A stretch of DNA of 64,000 nucleotides from Halothiobacillus neapolitanus c2 (GCF_000024765.1 NC_013422.1:577501-641500), one strand, 5' to 3'. Counted from the stretch's first letter, positions 1 to 9,190 are shown. Notes: generated from the letters alone by a model not told the origin. A program made the numbers and translations.

Positions 1-1421
<1,421 letters not shown>

Positions 1422-1525
1422 ATAACGCCAAAACAGCTTGTCGACTGACAACAAACAAGATCAGTGTACTTGTAACCGCATTCACTTCACGCAGACAGAG
1501 CAATGACTCTGTTTGCAAACCCCTT

Positions 1526-1643
1526 TGCCTGGTGTCCATAGAGCGGTGGAACCACCTGTTCCCATCCCGAACACAGAAGTGAAACGCCGCATCGCCGATG
1601 ATAGTGTGGGGTCTCCCCATGTGAAAGTAGGTCAACGCCAGGC
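1526..1643 (+). rRNA. rrf: 5S ribosomal RNA
   Basis: The sequence begins TGCCTGG and ends with the complementary GCCAGGC, giving helix I. It contains the conserved CCCATCCCGAACACAGAAG and GATGATAGTGTGG blocks of bacterial 5S rRNA. Its length of about 118 nt is normal. It follows 23S rRNA after an approximately 100-nt spacer and is followed by an intrinsic terminator. End positions are good to a few bases. Confidence 0.97.
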
Positions 1644-1652
1644 TCCCCATTC

Positions 1653-1694
1653 AAAGCCCCCCGTACATATCCTGTGCGGGGGGCTTTCTTTTTT
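1653..1694 (+). terminator. rRNA operon terminator
   Basis: An 11-bp perfect stem (AAAGCCCCCCG at 1653-1663 with CGGGGGGCTTT at 1677-1687) closes a 13-nt loop and is followed by a T-rich run to 1694. It lies 10 bp after the 5S gene, so it should end the rRNA operon. Confidence 0.93.
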
Positions 1695-1723
1695 AGGCCT
1701 TAATGATAGAGTCTGTGGCCTAA

Positions 1724-2059
1724 GGAACCTCTGATTGAATCCTTCGTGGCCGAGACGGGCTTTTGAGGGATGAGTCGCAAGGCGCGGCGCGAAACGGGCT
1801 TGCGCCAGCTTCGCGTTAATGGTTATTCCATTCGTGAGCGGCGCAACACAGCGGGCTTACGCCAGTTTAATGCGAAGCAGGCGCAAGCCCGCGTAAAATC
1901 GCCCTCAAAAGCCCGTCCTATGCGGGTTGCCGCCCAAAAGACACAACACTTCGTTATCGGCCTTGGCATCGTAGCGTAAACTACGACCTTCGGCCTCTGC
2001 CTCGTTTTGCGGCTTTTGGATCAGCAACTCGGCTCACGAGGGATTCAATCAGAGGTTCC
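1724..2059. mobile_element. MITE-like element, copy 1 (336 bp), CTAA target duplication
   Basis: The element is bounded by 19-bp terminal inverted repeats reading GGAACCTCTGATTGAATCC inward from each end, and flanked by the direct repeat CTAA at 1720-1723 and 2060-2063. It has no credible coding frame; a 69-codon open frame inside has no ribosome site. An inner inverted repeat (GACGGGCTTTTGAG near 1754, complement near 1904) flanks a central hairpin. A second copy in inverted orientation lies at 56249-56520 and lacks two internal segments present here (1797-1817 and 1854-1896). A CTAA duplication fits the YTAR target preference of the IS5 group, so an IS5-type transposase encoded elsewhere probably moved it (inference). 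Confidence 0.88.
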
Positions 2060-2077
2060 CTAAAGTGAGGTCTGAAT

Positions 2078-2569
2078 ATGTCGATGAATCAAGCCCGCTG
2101 GCTTGTTGCCACGTTTGTCGCTCTTGCTGTTTTGAGTTTTATTTGGGGCCATAACCCTGCTGAAGTTCGCCCCAAGGATACGGCTTCGGGCCCTGTTATT
2201 CCGGTGGTTATTCCTAATGACTGCACGATGAAGGGGACTGGTTGCGACTTGGCATTAGGTCACATTGGCCACGTGCTTGTACGGGCACCTATCGTGATCA
2301 AGCCTCTGGAGAAGTTTTCACTTGTCGTTGAACCGCAAGGTGAGGCCTCGAAATCAATGGGCGCGGTTTCTGTGGATTTTCAGATGGTGGGGATGGATAT
2401 GGGCATCAACCGTTATCCACTGACCCGTACCAATAATGGGAATTATGCTCAGAATATCATTCTGCCTGTGTGCACAACGACACGAACGGATTGGGTGGCT
2501 GATCTTAGCTTTACGACGACGGCAGGTACTTTCGTAGCCAAAATACCTTTCGTTGTCGATCACCGGTAA
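2078..2569 (+). CDS. Hypothetical membrane-anchored periplasmic protein (FixH/YtkA-like?)
   Basis: A 163-residue protein with one N-terminal hydrophobic segment (about residues 7-24, lacking a clear cleavage site), then a soluble domain presumably facing the periplasm. The soluble part is beta-rich, has three cysteines (two in DCTMKGTGC) and a Met-rich patch, MVGMDMG. The arrangement and the motif resemble small FixH/YtkA-like proteins that accompany respiratory or copper proteins, but this is only a loose resemblance and I do not firmly recognise it. The start is supported by GAGG at 2067-2070, seven bases upstream. The MITE ends so close that it separates this ribosome site from whatever promoter lay upstream. 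A cytochrome c gene lies convergently downstream. Confidence 0.72.
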   Translation: MSMNQARWLVATFVALAVLSFIWGHNPAEVRPKDTASGPVIPVVIPNDCTMKGTGCDLALGHIGHVLVRAPIVIKPLEKFSLVVEPQGEASKSMGAVSVDFQMVGMDMGINRYPLTRTNNGNYAQNIILPVCTTTRTDWVADLSFTTTAGTFVAKIPFVVDHR

Positions 2570-2589
2570 TCTGTTAATTTCTTCGCACT

Positions 2590-3216
2590 CTATTGCAGAG
2601 CATGCGCTAGTAAAGAAATTTCCTGCACAGTTAATGATTTCGCAATGACGCCCATCGGGTTGCCCTCTGTGACCGGGCGAGCATTAAATCGCCACGCGTT
2701 CATTTGGTGGATAAAGTAGATAGCGGGTTGCCCAGCAATGGGTGCGATTCCATCCGCATCACCTTGTCCGTTGTCTCCATGGCAGCTGAAGCAACTAGGT
2801 ATACCCCGATTCGGCGCACCCACTTGCAATAATTTCGCCGCCTGAGGTGGGAGGCTCTGCAGATCGATGTGTGGTGAATGCGCGGTCTGATTCGCGTAGT
2901 ACTCCGATACAGCCCGTCGCTGCGCGATACTCAGCTTTTGTGCATATTCCTGCATGATTCGGTTTGTTCGCTCTTCTTGTGCATACAACGTCATTTGCTG
3001 ATCTAGATATTCTGCATTCATGCCAGCCAATCTCGGGTAGCCAGCTTTTAGATTTCCTTCGCCGTGGTCGCCGTGGCATATCGCACAGGCTGGAACGTCA
3101 CCTGTTCCTTTTCTGGCTATTTTTTCGCCAATTGTATTGGTCGATGTCCCTGCAATAGCCAGAGGAGCGGCAGACAACATGAATAGGGCAGCGATAACCC
3201 ACTTTCGATTGTTCAT
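2590..3216 (-). CDS. Dihaem cytochrome c, c4-like, periplasmic
   Basis: About 208 residues with a Sec signal peptide (cleavage after the AIAG region) and two haem-binding motifs, CAICH and CFSCH, about 100 residues apart, each beginning a cytochrome c fold. Two tandem class I domains are typical of cytochrome c4, which carries electrons in the periplasm to terminal oxidases. The start is set at the ATG ending at 3216 because AAGGAA stands about six bases upstream; an in-frame ATG at 3240 lacks such a site and would put eight odd residues before the signal. It is convergent with the gene at 2078. The exact electron donor and acceptor cannot be told from sequence. Confidence 0.9.
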   Translation of the reverse strand: MNNRKWVIAALFMLSAAPLAIAGTSTNTIGEKIARKGTGDVPACAICHGDHGEGNLKAGYPRLAGMNAEYLDQQMTLYAQEERTNRIMQEYAQKLSIAQRRAVSEYYANQTAHSPHIDLQSLPPQAAKLLQVGAPNRGIPSCFSCHGDNGQGDADGIAPIAGQPAIYFIHQMNAWRFNARPVTEGNPMGVIAKSLTVQEISLLAHALQ

Positions 3217-3252
3217 TGATAAGTTCCTTGTAACTGTCAACTGGATAGTGTT

Positions 3253-3855
3253 TTATTTGCTTGCCAGTTGAAGACGCTCGAGATGCTTCAAAGTTTCACC
3301 CAGCGCTACACTCAGATGATCGGTGGCCATATTGAGCGCCTCTGGCCAATCCCGTGCGGCCTGACCGTCCGCTCCATCGGTAATAAACTTCAGCGCGATG
3401 AACTCCGTGTTGTGATGCAGGCATGTTTTCGCCAGCGAATAGGCTTCCATATCGATGACTTCAAAGCTCAGTTCAGGGTGCCGTTCGCTGACAAAGCTAT
3501 CTCCGGTGAAGCAAGTCGCCTGCTTCATCCCCGGTATGGCAAGGCTGCCTGTTAGGTGTGTTTCTTTTTCGAAGGGCGTTTGACCCAGATCAAAACCCAG
3601 CGCCGTTGCATTCATGTCATGTTGAAAGAACCGGGTGATACACACTGTTTCACCGGCTGGATACTGGTGTGATCCTGCCGAGCCCAAATTGATCACGATG
3701 GTATGTTCATTCGTCGTCGATAGGATTTCGCCCAACTTTATAGCCGCATTGATCTTGCCAACGCCAGTGTAAAGGATGGGTAGGCCGAACTGATCCAGAC
3801 GGTTCCCAACATTCTCCTGTGGGAGTGCCATGACGAGGAGTATGTTTTTCTTCAT
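3253..3855 (-). CDS. 5'-methylthioadenosine/S-adenosylhomocysteine nucleosidase-like protein
   Basis: A 200-residue member of the PNP/UDP phosphorylase fold. Family landmarks are the early glycine motif YTGVGKINA, NLGSAGS, the substrate-contacting VIDMEAYSLA and the catalytic-acid region KFITDGADG. MTA/SAH nucleosidases remove adenine from methylthioadenosine and S-adenosylhomocysteine, recycling by-products of methylation and polyamine synthesis. The neighbour apt, 15 bp upstream on the same strand, converts released adenine to AMP, which supports this role. It is somewhat shorter than the 230 residues usual for Pfs, so another nucleosidase or phosphorylase of the same fold is possible. Confidence 0.82.
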   Translation of the reverse strand: MKKNILLVMALPQENVGNRLDQFGLPILYTGVGKINAAIKLGEILSTTNEHTIVINLGSAGSHQYPAGETVCITRFFQHDMNATALGFDLGQTPFEKETHLTGSLAIPGMKQATCFTGDSFVSERHPELSFEVIDMEAYSLAKTCLHHNTEFIALKFITDGADGQAARDWPEALNMATDHLSVALGETLKHLERLQLASK

Positions 3856-3870
3856 CGTATTGTTCGCTGT

Positions 3871-4389
3871 TCAGTAGGTGAATAGGCTGCGAACCGGTGT
3901 GTTTGGCCAGGCGAATTGATTGAGGCCCGGGAGGTTGATCAAGGTGCCGATGCCTTTGATCTCGTGTCCGCACTGCGTACAGAGTTCGCACGTGCCCAGA
4001 AGCGTGCCGCCCGTGGCTAGTACGTCATCGATGATCAATACGCGCTGTGGATTCAGATTTGTAGCCATTTGCAGTTCGTCTTCACCGTATTCAAGTGTGT
4101 AGCGCACGCTGTGTCTGGGCGGCGGCAGCTTCCCCGGCTTGCGGACGATCATGAGCCCCTTGTTTTGGGCATAGGACATTCCGGAAGCCAGAATGAACCC
4201 ACGGGATTCAATCCCCACGATGGCATCGATTTCTGCCCATTCTTCTGGTGAGAACTGGGCGGACAACATATCGATTGTCTCGCGGAAATGATGGTTCAGT
4301 AGCGGCGAGATGTCTCTAAAGATGACGCCGGGTTTGGGGAAATCGGGGATGGCTCGTACGGCCTGAGCAAGAGAGTTCGTTATTGGCAT
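3871..4389 (-). CDS. apt: Adenine phosphoribosyltransferase
   Basis: 172 residues, normal for Apt. It contains the PRPP-binding motif VLIIDDVLATGGTL, the flexible-loop region after GKLPPPRHSV, and the N-terminal IPDFPKPGVIFRDISPLL block that is characteristic of the enzyme. It makes AMP from adenine and PRPP in the cytoplasm. It is immediately upstream of the MTA/SAH nucleosidase gene, forming a two-gene adenine salvage unit. A 152-bp repeat element lies just upstream (4412-4563), so the apt promoter must lie within or beyond that element. Confidence 0.96.
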   Translation of the reverse strand: MPITNSLAQAVRAIPDFPKPGVIFRDISPLLNHHFRETIDMLSAQFSPEEWAEIDAIVGIESRGFILASGMSYAQNKGLMIVRKPGKLPPPRHSVRYTLEYGEDELQMATNLNPQRVLIIDDVLATGGTLLGTCELCTQCGHEIKGIGTLINLPGLNQFAWPNTPVRSLFTY

Positions 4390-4411
4390 TTGGTCTGACT
4401 TTCTGGGTTAA

Positions 4412-4563
4412 CAGGATGTTGAAAAAGGCCTTTCCTGCCCTTTTTCAACGCGCCACGCCCGGCACATGTCCGTGCGTGGCTTCGTCAAATCAAATATTTG
4501 CATATTTGATTTGCGCGTGAGGCATCCATGCCTCGCTCTAACAGCCCGTTTTTCAACGGCCTG
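4412..4563. mobile_element. Short inverted-repeat element, 152 bp, TTAA flanks, copy 1
   Basis: This non-coding element begins CAGGATGTTGAAAAAG and ends with the near complement CGTTTTTCAACGGCCTG. It is bordered on both sides by TTAA (4408-4411, 4564-4567), a likely target duplication. An internal AT-rich palindrome (AAATCAAATATTTGC and its partner, about 4485-4513) can form a hairpin. A related copy in the same orientation is at 60241-60383. The right-hand TTAA supplies the stop codon of the Smr-domain gene. No transposase gene for it is visible in the window. Confidence 0.8.
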
Positions 4564-5124
4564 TTAAGACTTCCGTAACAATACGTAAATTGCGCCTGTG
4601 CCGCCATCATGCGGCGGTGCTGAGCAAAAAGCGATGACATCATCCCTCTGAGGCAGCCAGTGGTTCACCATGCGTTTGAGTACGGGTACTTGCCCAATCG
4701 ATCGGTTGCCTTTGCCGTGAACGATACGGACACAGCAGCGCACGTCCCGGCGTTGCTCAAGGAAAAACCGAGCGATGCTGTTTCTGGCTTCATCGATGCT
4801 CATGCCATGCAAATCGAGACTGGCCGCAACGCTGAATTGGCCGCGCCTTAACTTTCTCAACAACGGAGGAGGGCTGTCTGGTCGAAGATAACTCAGGGTC
4901 TCGCCATGTTCGATGGGCTCTTCCAGCGCGAATCCATCGGATAGGTGCTGATCGATGTAATCGCTGAGCCGCTCTGGAATCGCCTTCCTGCGACTGGGTT
5001 TTGGCGGTGCGTCATCAACCACAACACAAGCATTCGAAACCGGCTCAACCGAGCCTACTGCCTCGTGAAACAAGGCGATATCCTCGGGGGCGAGTGGTGC
5101 TGTTTTTTTGCTGCTTTTCGCCAT
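4564..5124 (-). CDS. Smr-domain protein
   Basis: A 186-residue cytoplasmic protein. The C-terminal 85 residues form a Smr domain with the signature LDLHGMSIDEA and the downstream IVHGKGN motif (HGxG); the N-terminal 100 residues are basic and probably disordered. Stand-alone Smr proteins of this size (YdaL/SmrA-SmrB type) bind nucleic acid, and E. coli SmrB cleaves mRNA between collided ribosomes; whether this protein does so is not shown. The stop codon lies inside the TTAA duplication at the edge of the 152-bp repeat. It is divergent from surE. Confidence 0.88.
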   Translation of the reverse strand: MAKSSKKTAPLAPEDIALFHEAVGSVEPVSNACVVVDDAPPKPSRRKAIPERLSDYIDQHLSDGFALEEPIEHGETLSYLRPDSPPPLLRKLRRGQFSVAASLDLHGMSIDEARNSIARFFLEQRRDVRCCVRIVHGKGNRSIGQVPVLKRMVNHWLPQRDDVIAFCSAPPHDGGTGAIYVLLRKS

Positions 5125-5231
5125 TGCTCATGCCATGAAATAACTTTGTTTGATTTTAGTTCAAGTGCGAGGTGTAAAGCAGCCGCCGCACCGGTATCCT
5201 TATGCCCTCGTTATCGTTTGGATGCAAATTC

Positions 5232-5996
5232 ATGAATATTCTGGTCAGTAATGACGATGGTTACCTGTCGCCGGGTATACGGGTTTTGGCTGAACGACTC
5301 AAAGCGCTGGGGCATGTCACGATTGTGGCACCGGATCGAGACCGTAGTGGCGCCTCCAATAGCCTGACGTTGAGCCGCCCGCTGCGTCCCCGACTGGTCG
5401 AGCCGGATGTTTGGGCGGTAGATGGCACGCCGACGGATTGTGTTCATCTGGCGATACAAGGTTTGCTTTCCGTGGTGCCGGACATTGTTGTTTCCGGCAT
5501 CAACCACGGTTCGAACCTGGGTGATGATGTGTTGTACTCGGGTACGGTTGCCGCGGCTACAGAGGGCCGTTCGCTTGGGTTGCCGGCAATTGCCGTTTCC
5601 AACGCGGCACATCACCCGGAGCATTTGGGTGTCGCCGCCGATGCGGTCGTAGATTTGGTCTGCCGCCTGGTAAATCATCCCCTGCCCGCGTTCACTTTGC
5701 TGAATGTCAACGTTCCGGATTTGCCGGCTGATCGAATCAAACCCATGCTCGCCACCCGTTTGGGTCGTCGCCATCCTTCATCGGGGATCGTTCGCGATCG
5801 GGATCCTCGTGATCGGGAAATCTTCTGGATTGGTGCCGCTGGCGAAGGTGCGGATGCAAGCGAAGGTACGGACTTTGCCGCGGTCGCCGCCGGACACATT
5901 TCGGTTACCCCAGTACAATTCGATATGACGCGGCACAGTGCGATACACAATGTCGCCGATTGGTTGGCTGAACCCGTGTGTGCCTTGCCCAAATGA
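5232..5996 (+). CDS. surE: 5'/3'-nucleotidase SurE
   Basis: 254 residues with the family start MNILVSNDDGY, whose two aspartates hold the metal, followed by PDRDRSGASNSLT, VDGTPTDCVHLA and VSGINHGSNLGDDVLYSGTVAAA. SurE removes phosphate from nucleoside monophosphates and short polyphosphates. The start is the ATG directly before NILVSNDDG, since an upstream in-frame ATG at 5202 would add ten residues with no family counterpart. It is the first gene of a coupled surE-pcm-yqaA-nlpD set; its stop overlaps the start of pcm as ATGA. Confidence 0.97.
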   Translation: MNILVSNDDGYLSPGIRVLAERLKALGHVTIVAPDRDRSGASNSLTLSRPLRPRLVEPDVWAVDGTPTDCVHLAIQGLLSVVPDIVVSGINHGSNLGDDVLYSGTVAAATEGRSLGLPAIAVSNAAHHPEHLGVAADAVVDLVCRLVNHPLPAFTLLNVNVPDLPADRIKPMLATRLGRRHPSSGIVRDRDPRDREIFWIGAAGEGADASEGTDFAAVAAGHISVTPVQFDMTRHSAIHNVADWLAEPVCALPK

Positions 5997-6772
5997 CATC
6001 ATCCGATTTTCCACGTCTGAAGAAGATACTGTCTTCCTCAGACAAGCCAGAATTGCGTGTGCCCGAGAAGACGCTAAAGAAAACAGCGCGTCGTGTTGAA
6101 GACGAGCTTCCCTCTTTTTCCAAGCAAGGCCCAGACTACACTTGGGCACGCGGAGCCATGGTTGAACGATTGCGGCAGCAGGGTGTATCCAACGCGAAGG
6201 TGTTGGCGGCGATGAATACGCTGGCACGCGAGGCATTTGTCGATGAGGCCCTGCGTATGCGGGTATATGACGATTGCTCATTGCCCATCGGGCAGGGACA
6301 GACACTATCTCAGCCTTATATCGTGGGGCGGATGTCCGAGTTGCTTCTGGGGGCGAGTATCCCAGTGAAACGGGTGCTGGAGATCGGCACCGGTTCGGGG
6401 TATCAGGCCGCCGTGCTTGCTCAATGTGGTTGTGCGGTGTTTACGATCGAAAGGATCGGGACCTTTCTGGAGGTCGCCAAGGCTCGGCATCGTCGTCTGG
6501 GGCTACTGAACATTCGTTATTTGCATCGGGATGGTTTCAAGGGGTGGCCTTCGCAAGCCCCATTTGATGGGATCATCGTGACGGCCGCGCCATCGAACAT
6601 ACCCGATGAGCTCAAAGCACAACTGGTCGATGGCGGGCGGCTTATTGTACCCGTTGGCTCGCAAGGTGAGGCTCAGAGACTCACCGTGATTACCCGTACC
6701 GAAAATGACTTTAGAAGTCAGTTTTTTGATGCGGTCAGTTTTGTCCCCATGCTTCCTGGAGAACAGTCTTGA
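5993..6772 (+). CDS. pcm: Protein-L-isoaspartate O-methyltransferase
   Basis: 259 residues. The SAM-binding motif VLEIGTGSGYQAAVLAQ (motif I) and the Pcm signature regions around LPIGQGQTLSQPYIV and PFDGIIVTAA are clear. The enzyme methylates L-isoaspartyl residues in aged proteins to start their repair. An N-terminal extension of about 45 charged residues precedes the catalytic core, making it longer than the usual 208-220 residues. ATG at 5993 overlaps the surE stop (ATGA), indicating translational coupling. Its stop in turn overlaps the next start as TTGA. Confidence 0.96.
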   Translation: MTSSDFPRLKKILSSSDKPELRVPEKTLKKTARRVEDELPSFSKQGPDYTWARGAMVERLRQQGVSNAKVLAAMNTLAREAFVDEALRMRVYDDCSLPIGQGQTLSQPYIVGRMSELLLGASIPVKRVLEIGTGSGYQAAVLAQCGCAVFTIERIGTFLEVAKARHRRLGLLNIRYLHRDGFKGWPSQAPFDGIIVTAAPSNIPDELKAQLVDGGRLIVPVGSQGEAQRLTVITRTENDFRSQFFDAVSFVPMLPGEQS

Positions 6773-7356
6773 GACTATTCGGCGCTCTTTACGATCGAGT
6801 TTTATCCTGGTCTGCGCATCGACATGCGCCGGTGGCACTGGGCGGGTTAAGTTTCGCTGAAGCTTCGTTTTTCCCGATTCCACCCGATGTCATGCTGCTT
6901 CCAATGGCCATGGCCCGCCCGCGCTGTTGGTGGCAATTTGCAACCATTGCAACCGTCTTTTCTGCCTTGGGCGGCCTGTTCGGGTATTTGATCGGCTGGC
7001 TGGCAATTGATTGGCTGATGCCCTATATCCAGCAATGGGGCTATGGTTCGGTTTTTGAAAAAGCCAAACTGTGGTTTCAGGAATGGGGATTCTGGGCGAT
7101 CATCGTGGCGGGGTTTTCGCCCATTCCCTACAAGGCGTTCACGATTACGGCCGGGGCATTAACCATGAATCCAGCCTTGTTTTTTGTCGCTTCTTTGGTC
7201 GGTCGCGGCGGGCGGCTTTATCTGGTCGCCGGGTTGATCGCCTGGGCCGGACCGAAGATTGCCCCTAAACTTCGTCACTATATTGAGTGGCTGGGTTGGT
7301 TGACGGTCGCTTTACTGGTCATCGCCGTGATTCTATGGCGATGGATGAAACACTGA
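6769..7356 (+). CDS. YqaA/DedA-family inner-membrane protein
   Basis: 195 residues with about four hydrophobic segments. The pattern FAEASFFPIPPDVMLLPMAMA followed later by GFSPIPYKAFTITAGA is the VTT/DedA fold signature, of the small YqaA subtype. Such proteins are proposed lipid scramblases or transporters; the substrate here is unknown. Translation most likely begins at TTG 6769, which overlaps the pcm stop (TTGA). A YqaA-like gene between pcm and nlpD is seen in other gammaproteobacteria (from memory). Confidence 0.87.
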   Translation: MRLFGALYDRVLSWSAHRHAPVALGGLSFAEASFFPIPPDVMLLPMAMARPRCWWQFATIATVFSALGGLFGYLIGWLAIDWLMPYIQQWGYGSVFEKAKLWFQEWGFWAIIVAGFSPIPYKAFTITAGALTMNPALFFVASLVGRGGRLYLVAGLIAWAGPKIAPKLRHYIEWLGWLTVALLVIAVILWRWMKH

Positions 7357-7365
7357 ACGGATGGA

Positions 7366-8166
7366 GTGCATTATCCCATCGTGAATCAGTTATCGTGTCT
7401 TGCTGCCCATGTAAGGCCCCTGTACCGTTTGGCATGGGTCGGGTTGCTGCTTGGCGTGATGACCTTGTCCGGCTGTGCCACAGGGTCTCATTTTGACCGA
7501 TGGGCAGGGCACGATGCTTCGGCCATACGCGTTCGACCGGGCGACACGCTGTATTCCATTGCTGTTGCGAATGATCTGGATTGGCGTGACGTTGCACGTT
7601 GGAACGGCATCCGCAATCCGCGTGATTTGCGAGCGGGGCAAATATTGCGACTGACCCCACCGGGGCAAACTGCGCGTGCCGCCACGAGGGTGACGACGAG
7701 AGCCGTTCCGCGTAAACCTCCGGCCGCGAAACCGGCCTCGCGATCAGCCTCAACCCAATCCAATACCACCGTTTCGGCGCAAGGCGTGATCTGGAAGTGG
7801 CCGGTTAACGGACGTGTTCTTAGTCATTTCATCGACCAGAGTAACCAGCAAAAAGGCTTGATCCTGGGGGGTGCGATTGGCGAACCCGTTCGTGCCAGTG
7901 CAGCCGGAGAAGTGGTTTATGCGGGCAATGGTCTGCCTGGATACGGCAATCTATTGATTATCAAGCACAATTCGACCTGGCTATCGGCATACGGTTACAA
8001 CCGCAGTCTTCTGGTCAAAGAGGGGCAGACCGTTCGGGCAGGTCAAGTCGTGGCGACCATGGGGCGGCGAGATGGCCGCGCAAAGGATAAAACCGGCAGT
8101 TTGCTGTTTCAGATACGTCGGGATGGTAAACCAGTCGATCCCATGGCCTACTTGCCCAGTCGCTAG
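7366..8166 (+). CDS. nlpD: NlpD-like LysM/LytM lipoprotein
   Basis: 266 residues. A lipoprotein signal ends at LSGC (about residue 37), then a LysM domain (VRPGDTLYSIAVANDLDWRDVA), a Pro/Ala-rich linker, and a C-terminal M23 LytM domain (about residues 150-266). The metal ligands of active LytM enzymes are missing: the usual HxH region reads LLFQIRR. This is therefore a degenerate regulatory domain like that of NlpD/EnvC, which activate cell-wall amidases at division. The start is taken as GTG 7366; GTG 7381 is an alternative. In many gammaproteobacteria rpoS follows nlpD, but here a convergent regulator gene does. Confidence 0.92.
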   Translation: MHYPIVNQLSCLAAHVRPLYRLAWVGLLLGVMTLSGCATGSHFDRWAGHDASAIRVRPGDTLYSIAVANDLDWRDVARWNGIRNPRDLRAGQILRLTPPGQTARAATRVTTRAVPRKPPAAKPASRSASTQSNTTVSAQGVIWKWPVNGRVLSHFIDQSNQQKGLILGGAIGEPVRASAAGEVVYAGNGLPGYGNLLIIKHNSTWLSAYGYNRSLLVKEGQTVRAGQVVATMGRRDGRAKDKTGSLLFQIRRDGKPVDPMAYLPSR

Positions 8167-8199
8167 CACCCGCCCGAATTAACGCTCATTTTCTGTAGG

Positions 8200-9078
8200 C
8201 TAATTGTTACGCCACAAAAACGGTTGAACCTGTTCCGGGTTTTTCAGGATGATCTGCTGGATTTTTGGGTCGGGGTGTTGTCGTTCGGGTTCAATTTGCA
8301 TCAACCGCAAGAAGTAGGGCAGCAAGGCCTGACGAACGGGCTCGCAACGTGTTCCATCGATCATTCCGTAGTCTTCGGCGAGAATCTTTCGCTGACTTTC
8401 CGGCAAGCCCGGATGCGGCTCGATGATAACGTCAATAGTTTGATGCCATGCCTCATCGTGATCACCCGAGATCGCAGTTTCATTCAGCAATTGGGGTGGC
8501 TCTCCCCTGAATCGTGCCAATACGAAATCACGGTATGCCTGATGCGTGTCACTGAATGCGCGTACATGCCAGCGAAAACCACTGAACACCAAATGATGCG
8601 GTGAGAGCGTCAACTCGGTTGGTTCATTGCGATTCATGGACTGGTACGCCGCCTTGAGTTTTCGTTTTTGGTAGATGGCCTGACTCACTACCCTTAAAAC
8701 CGACCAATCCAATTGCCGATCCAGTGGCTGTACCACCTGTATGGCTGGCAGTGCGGCAGACAGGGTAACCACGGGTGTTTGTTGTGGATTGACCACCTGC
8801 AGGGCATTGAGTACATCCGTGGCCGAACCGGTGAGCAATAGCGGGGTGAACGCGTCTCCTGCTTCATAATATTTCAGCGATTTGTTGTACTTGAGGTTAT
8901 CGGGGCGAAGGCTCATGTACACCGCGAAATCTTTGGATGCCTGAGCTCGACTGATGCTGAACGTCTCGACGAGTGCCTGCGTGCGTACCCAACCCGTGAG
9001 CAACAGCGTGCTTTCCAAGAGCGTGAGGCGTTGTCGTACATCCCATTTCAGAGCCGCGATTTCAGCGTGATTGACCAT
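8200..9078 (-). CDS. WYL-domain transcriptional regulator (winged helix N-terminus)
   Basis: About 292 residues. The N-terminal 80 residues look like a winged helix (RLTLLESTLLLTGWVRTQALVETFSISRAQASKDFAVY), the middle part (LSPHHLVFSGFRWHVRAFSD) is a WYL domain, and a C-terminal extension follows. The layout resembles the BrxR/CapW group, which repress defence or stress genes and respond to a ligand, often linked to DNA damage. No defence genes are adjacent. ATG at 9078 is preferred; an in-frame ATG at 9135 would add 19 odd residues. It is divergent from a 110-aa gene with an operator-like repeat over its promoter, which this protein may control (inference). Confidence 0.82.
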   Translation of the reverse strand: MVNHAEIAALKWDVRQRLTLLESTLLLTGWVRTQALVETFSISRAQASKDFAVYMSLRPDNLKYNKSLKYYEAGDAFTPLLLTGSATDVLNALQVVNPQQTPVVTLSAALPAIQVVQPLDRQLDWSVLRVVSQAIYQKRKLKAAYQSMNRNEPTELTLSPHHLVFSGFRWHVRAFSDTHQAYRDFVLARFRGEPPQLLNETAISGDHDEAWHQTIDVIIEPHPGLPESQRKILAEDYGMIDGTRCEPVRQALLPYFLRLMQIEPERQHPDPKIQQIILKNPEQVQPFLWRNN

Positions 9079-9161
9079 AGTCTTATGTGTGTGCCTTAAG
9101 GTGATTTGCGCGTCATTGTGCCGTAAACGCAACATGTGTCAATAAACTTGACTAAATAATG

Positions 9162-9190
9162 TTGACGCACCTTGATAAAGTGTCTACTAT
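9162..9190 (+). promoter_or_regulatory. Sigma-70 type promoter for the 110-aa gene
   Basis: A -35 hexamer TTGACG (9162-9167) and a -10 hexamer TACTAT (9185-9190) are separated by exactly 17 bp. The next gene starts at 9232 with GGAGA at 9221-9225. The -10 is overlapped by the left arm of an inverted repeat, the geometry expected for repression. Confidence 0.68.

Noticed and set aside
1770-1979. A 69-codon open frame inside MITE copy 1
   Set aside because: No ribosome site, repetitive composition, and the second copy does not keep the frame because of the two inserts.
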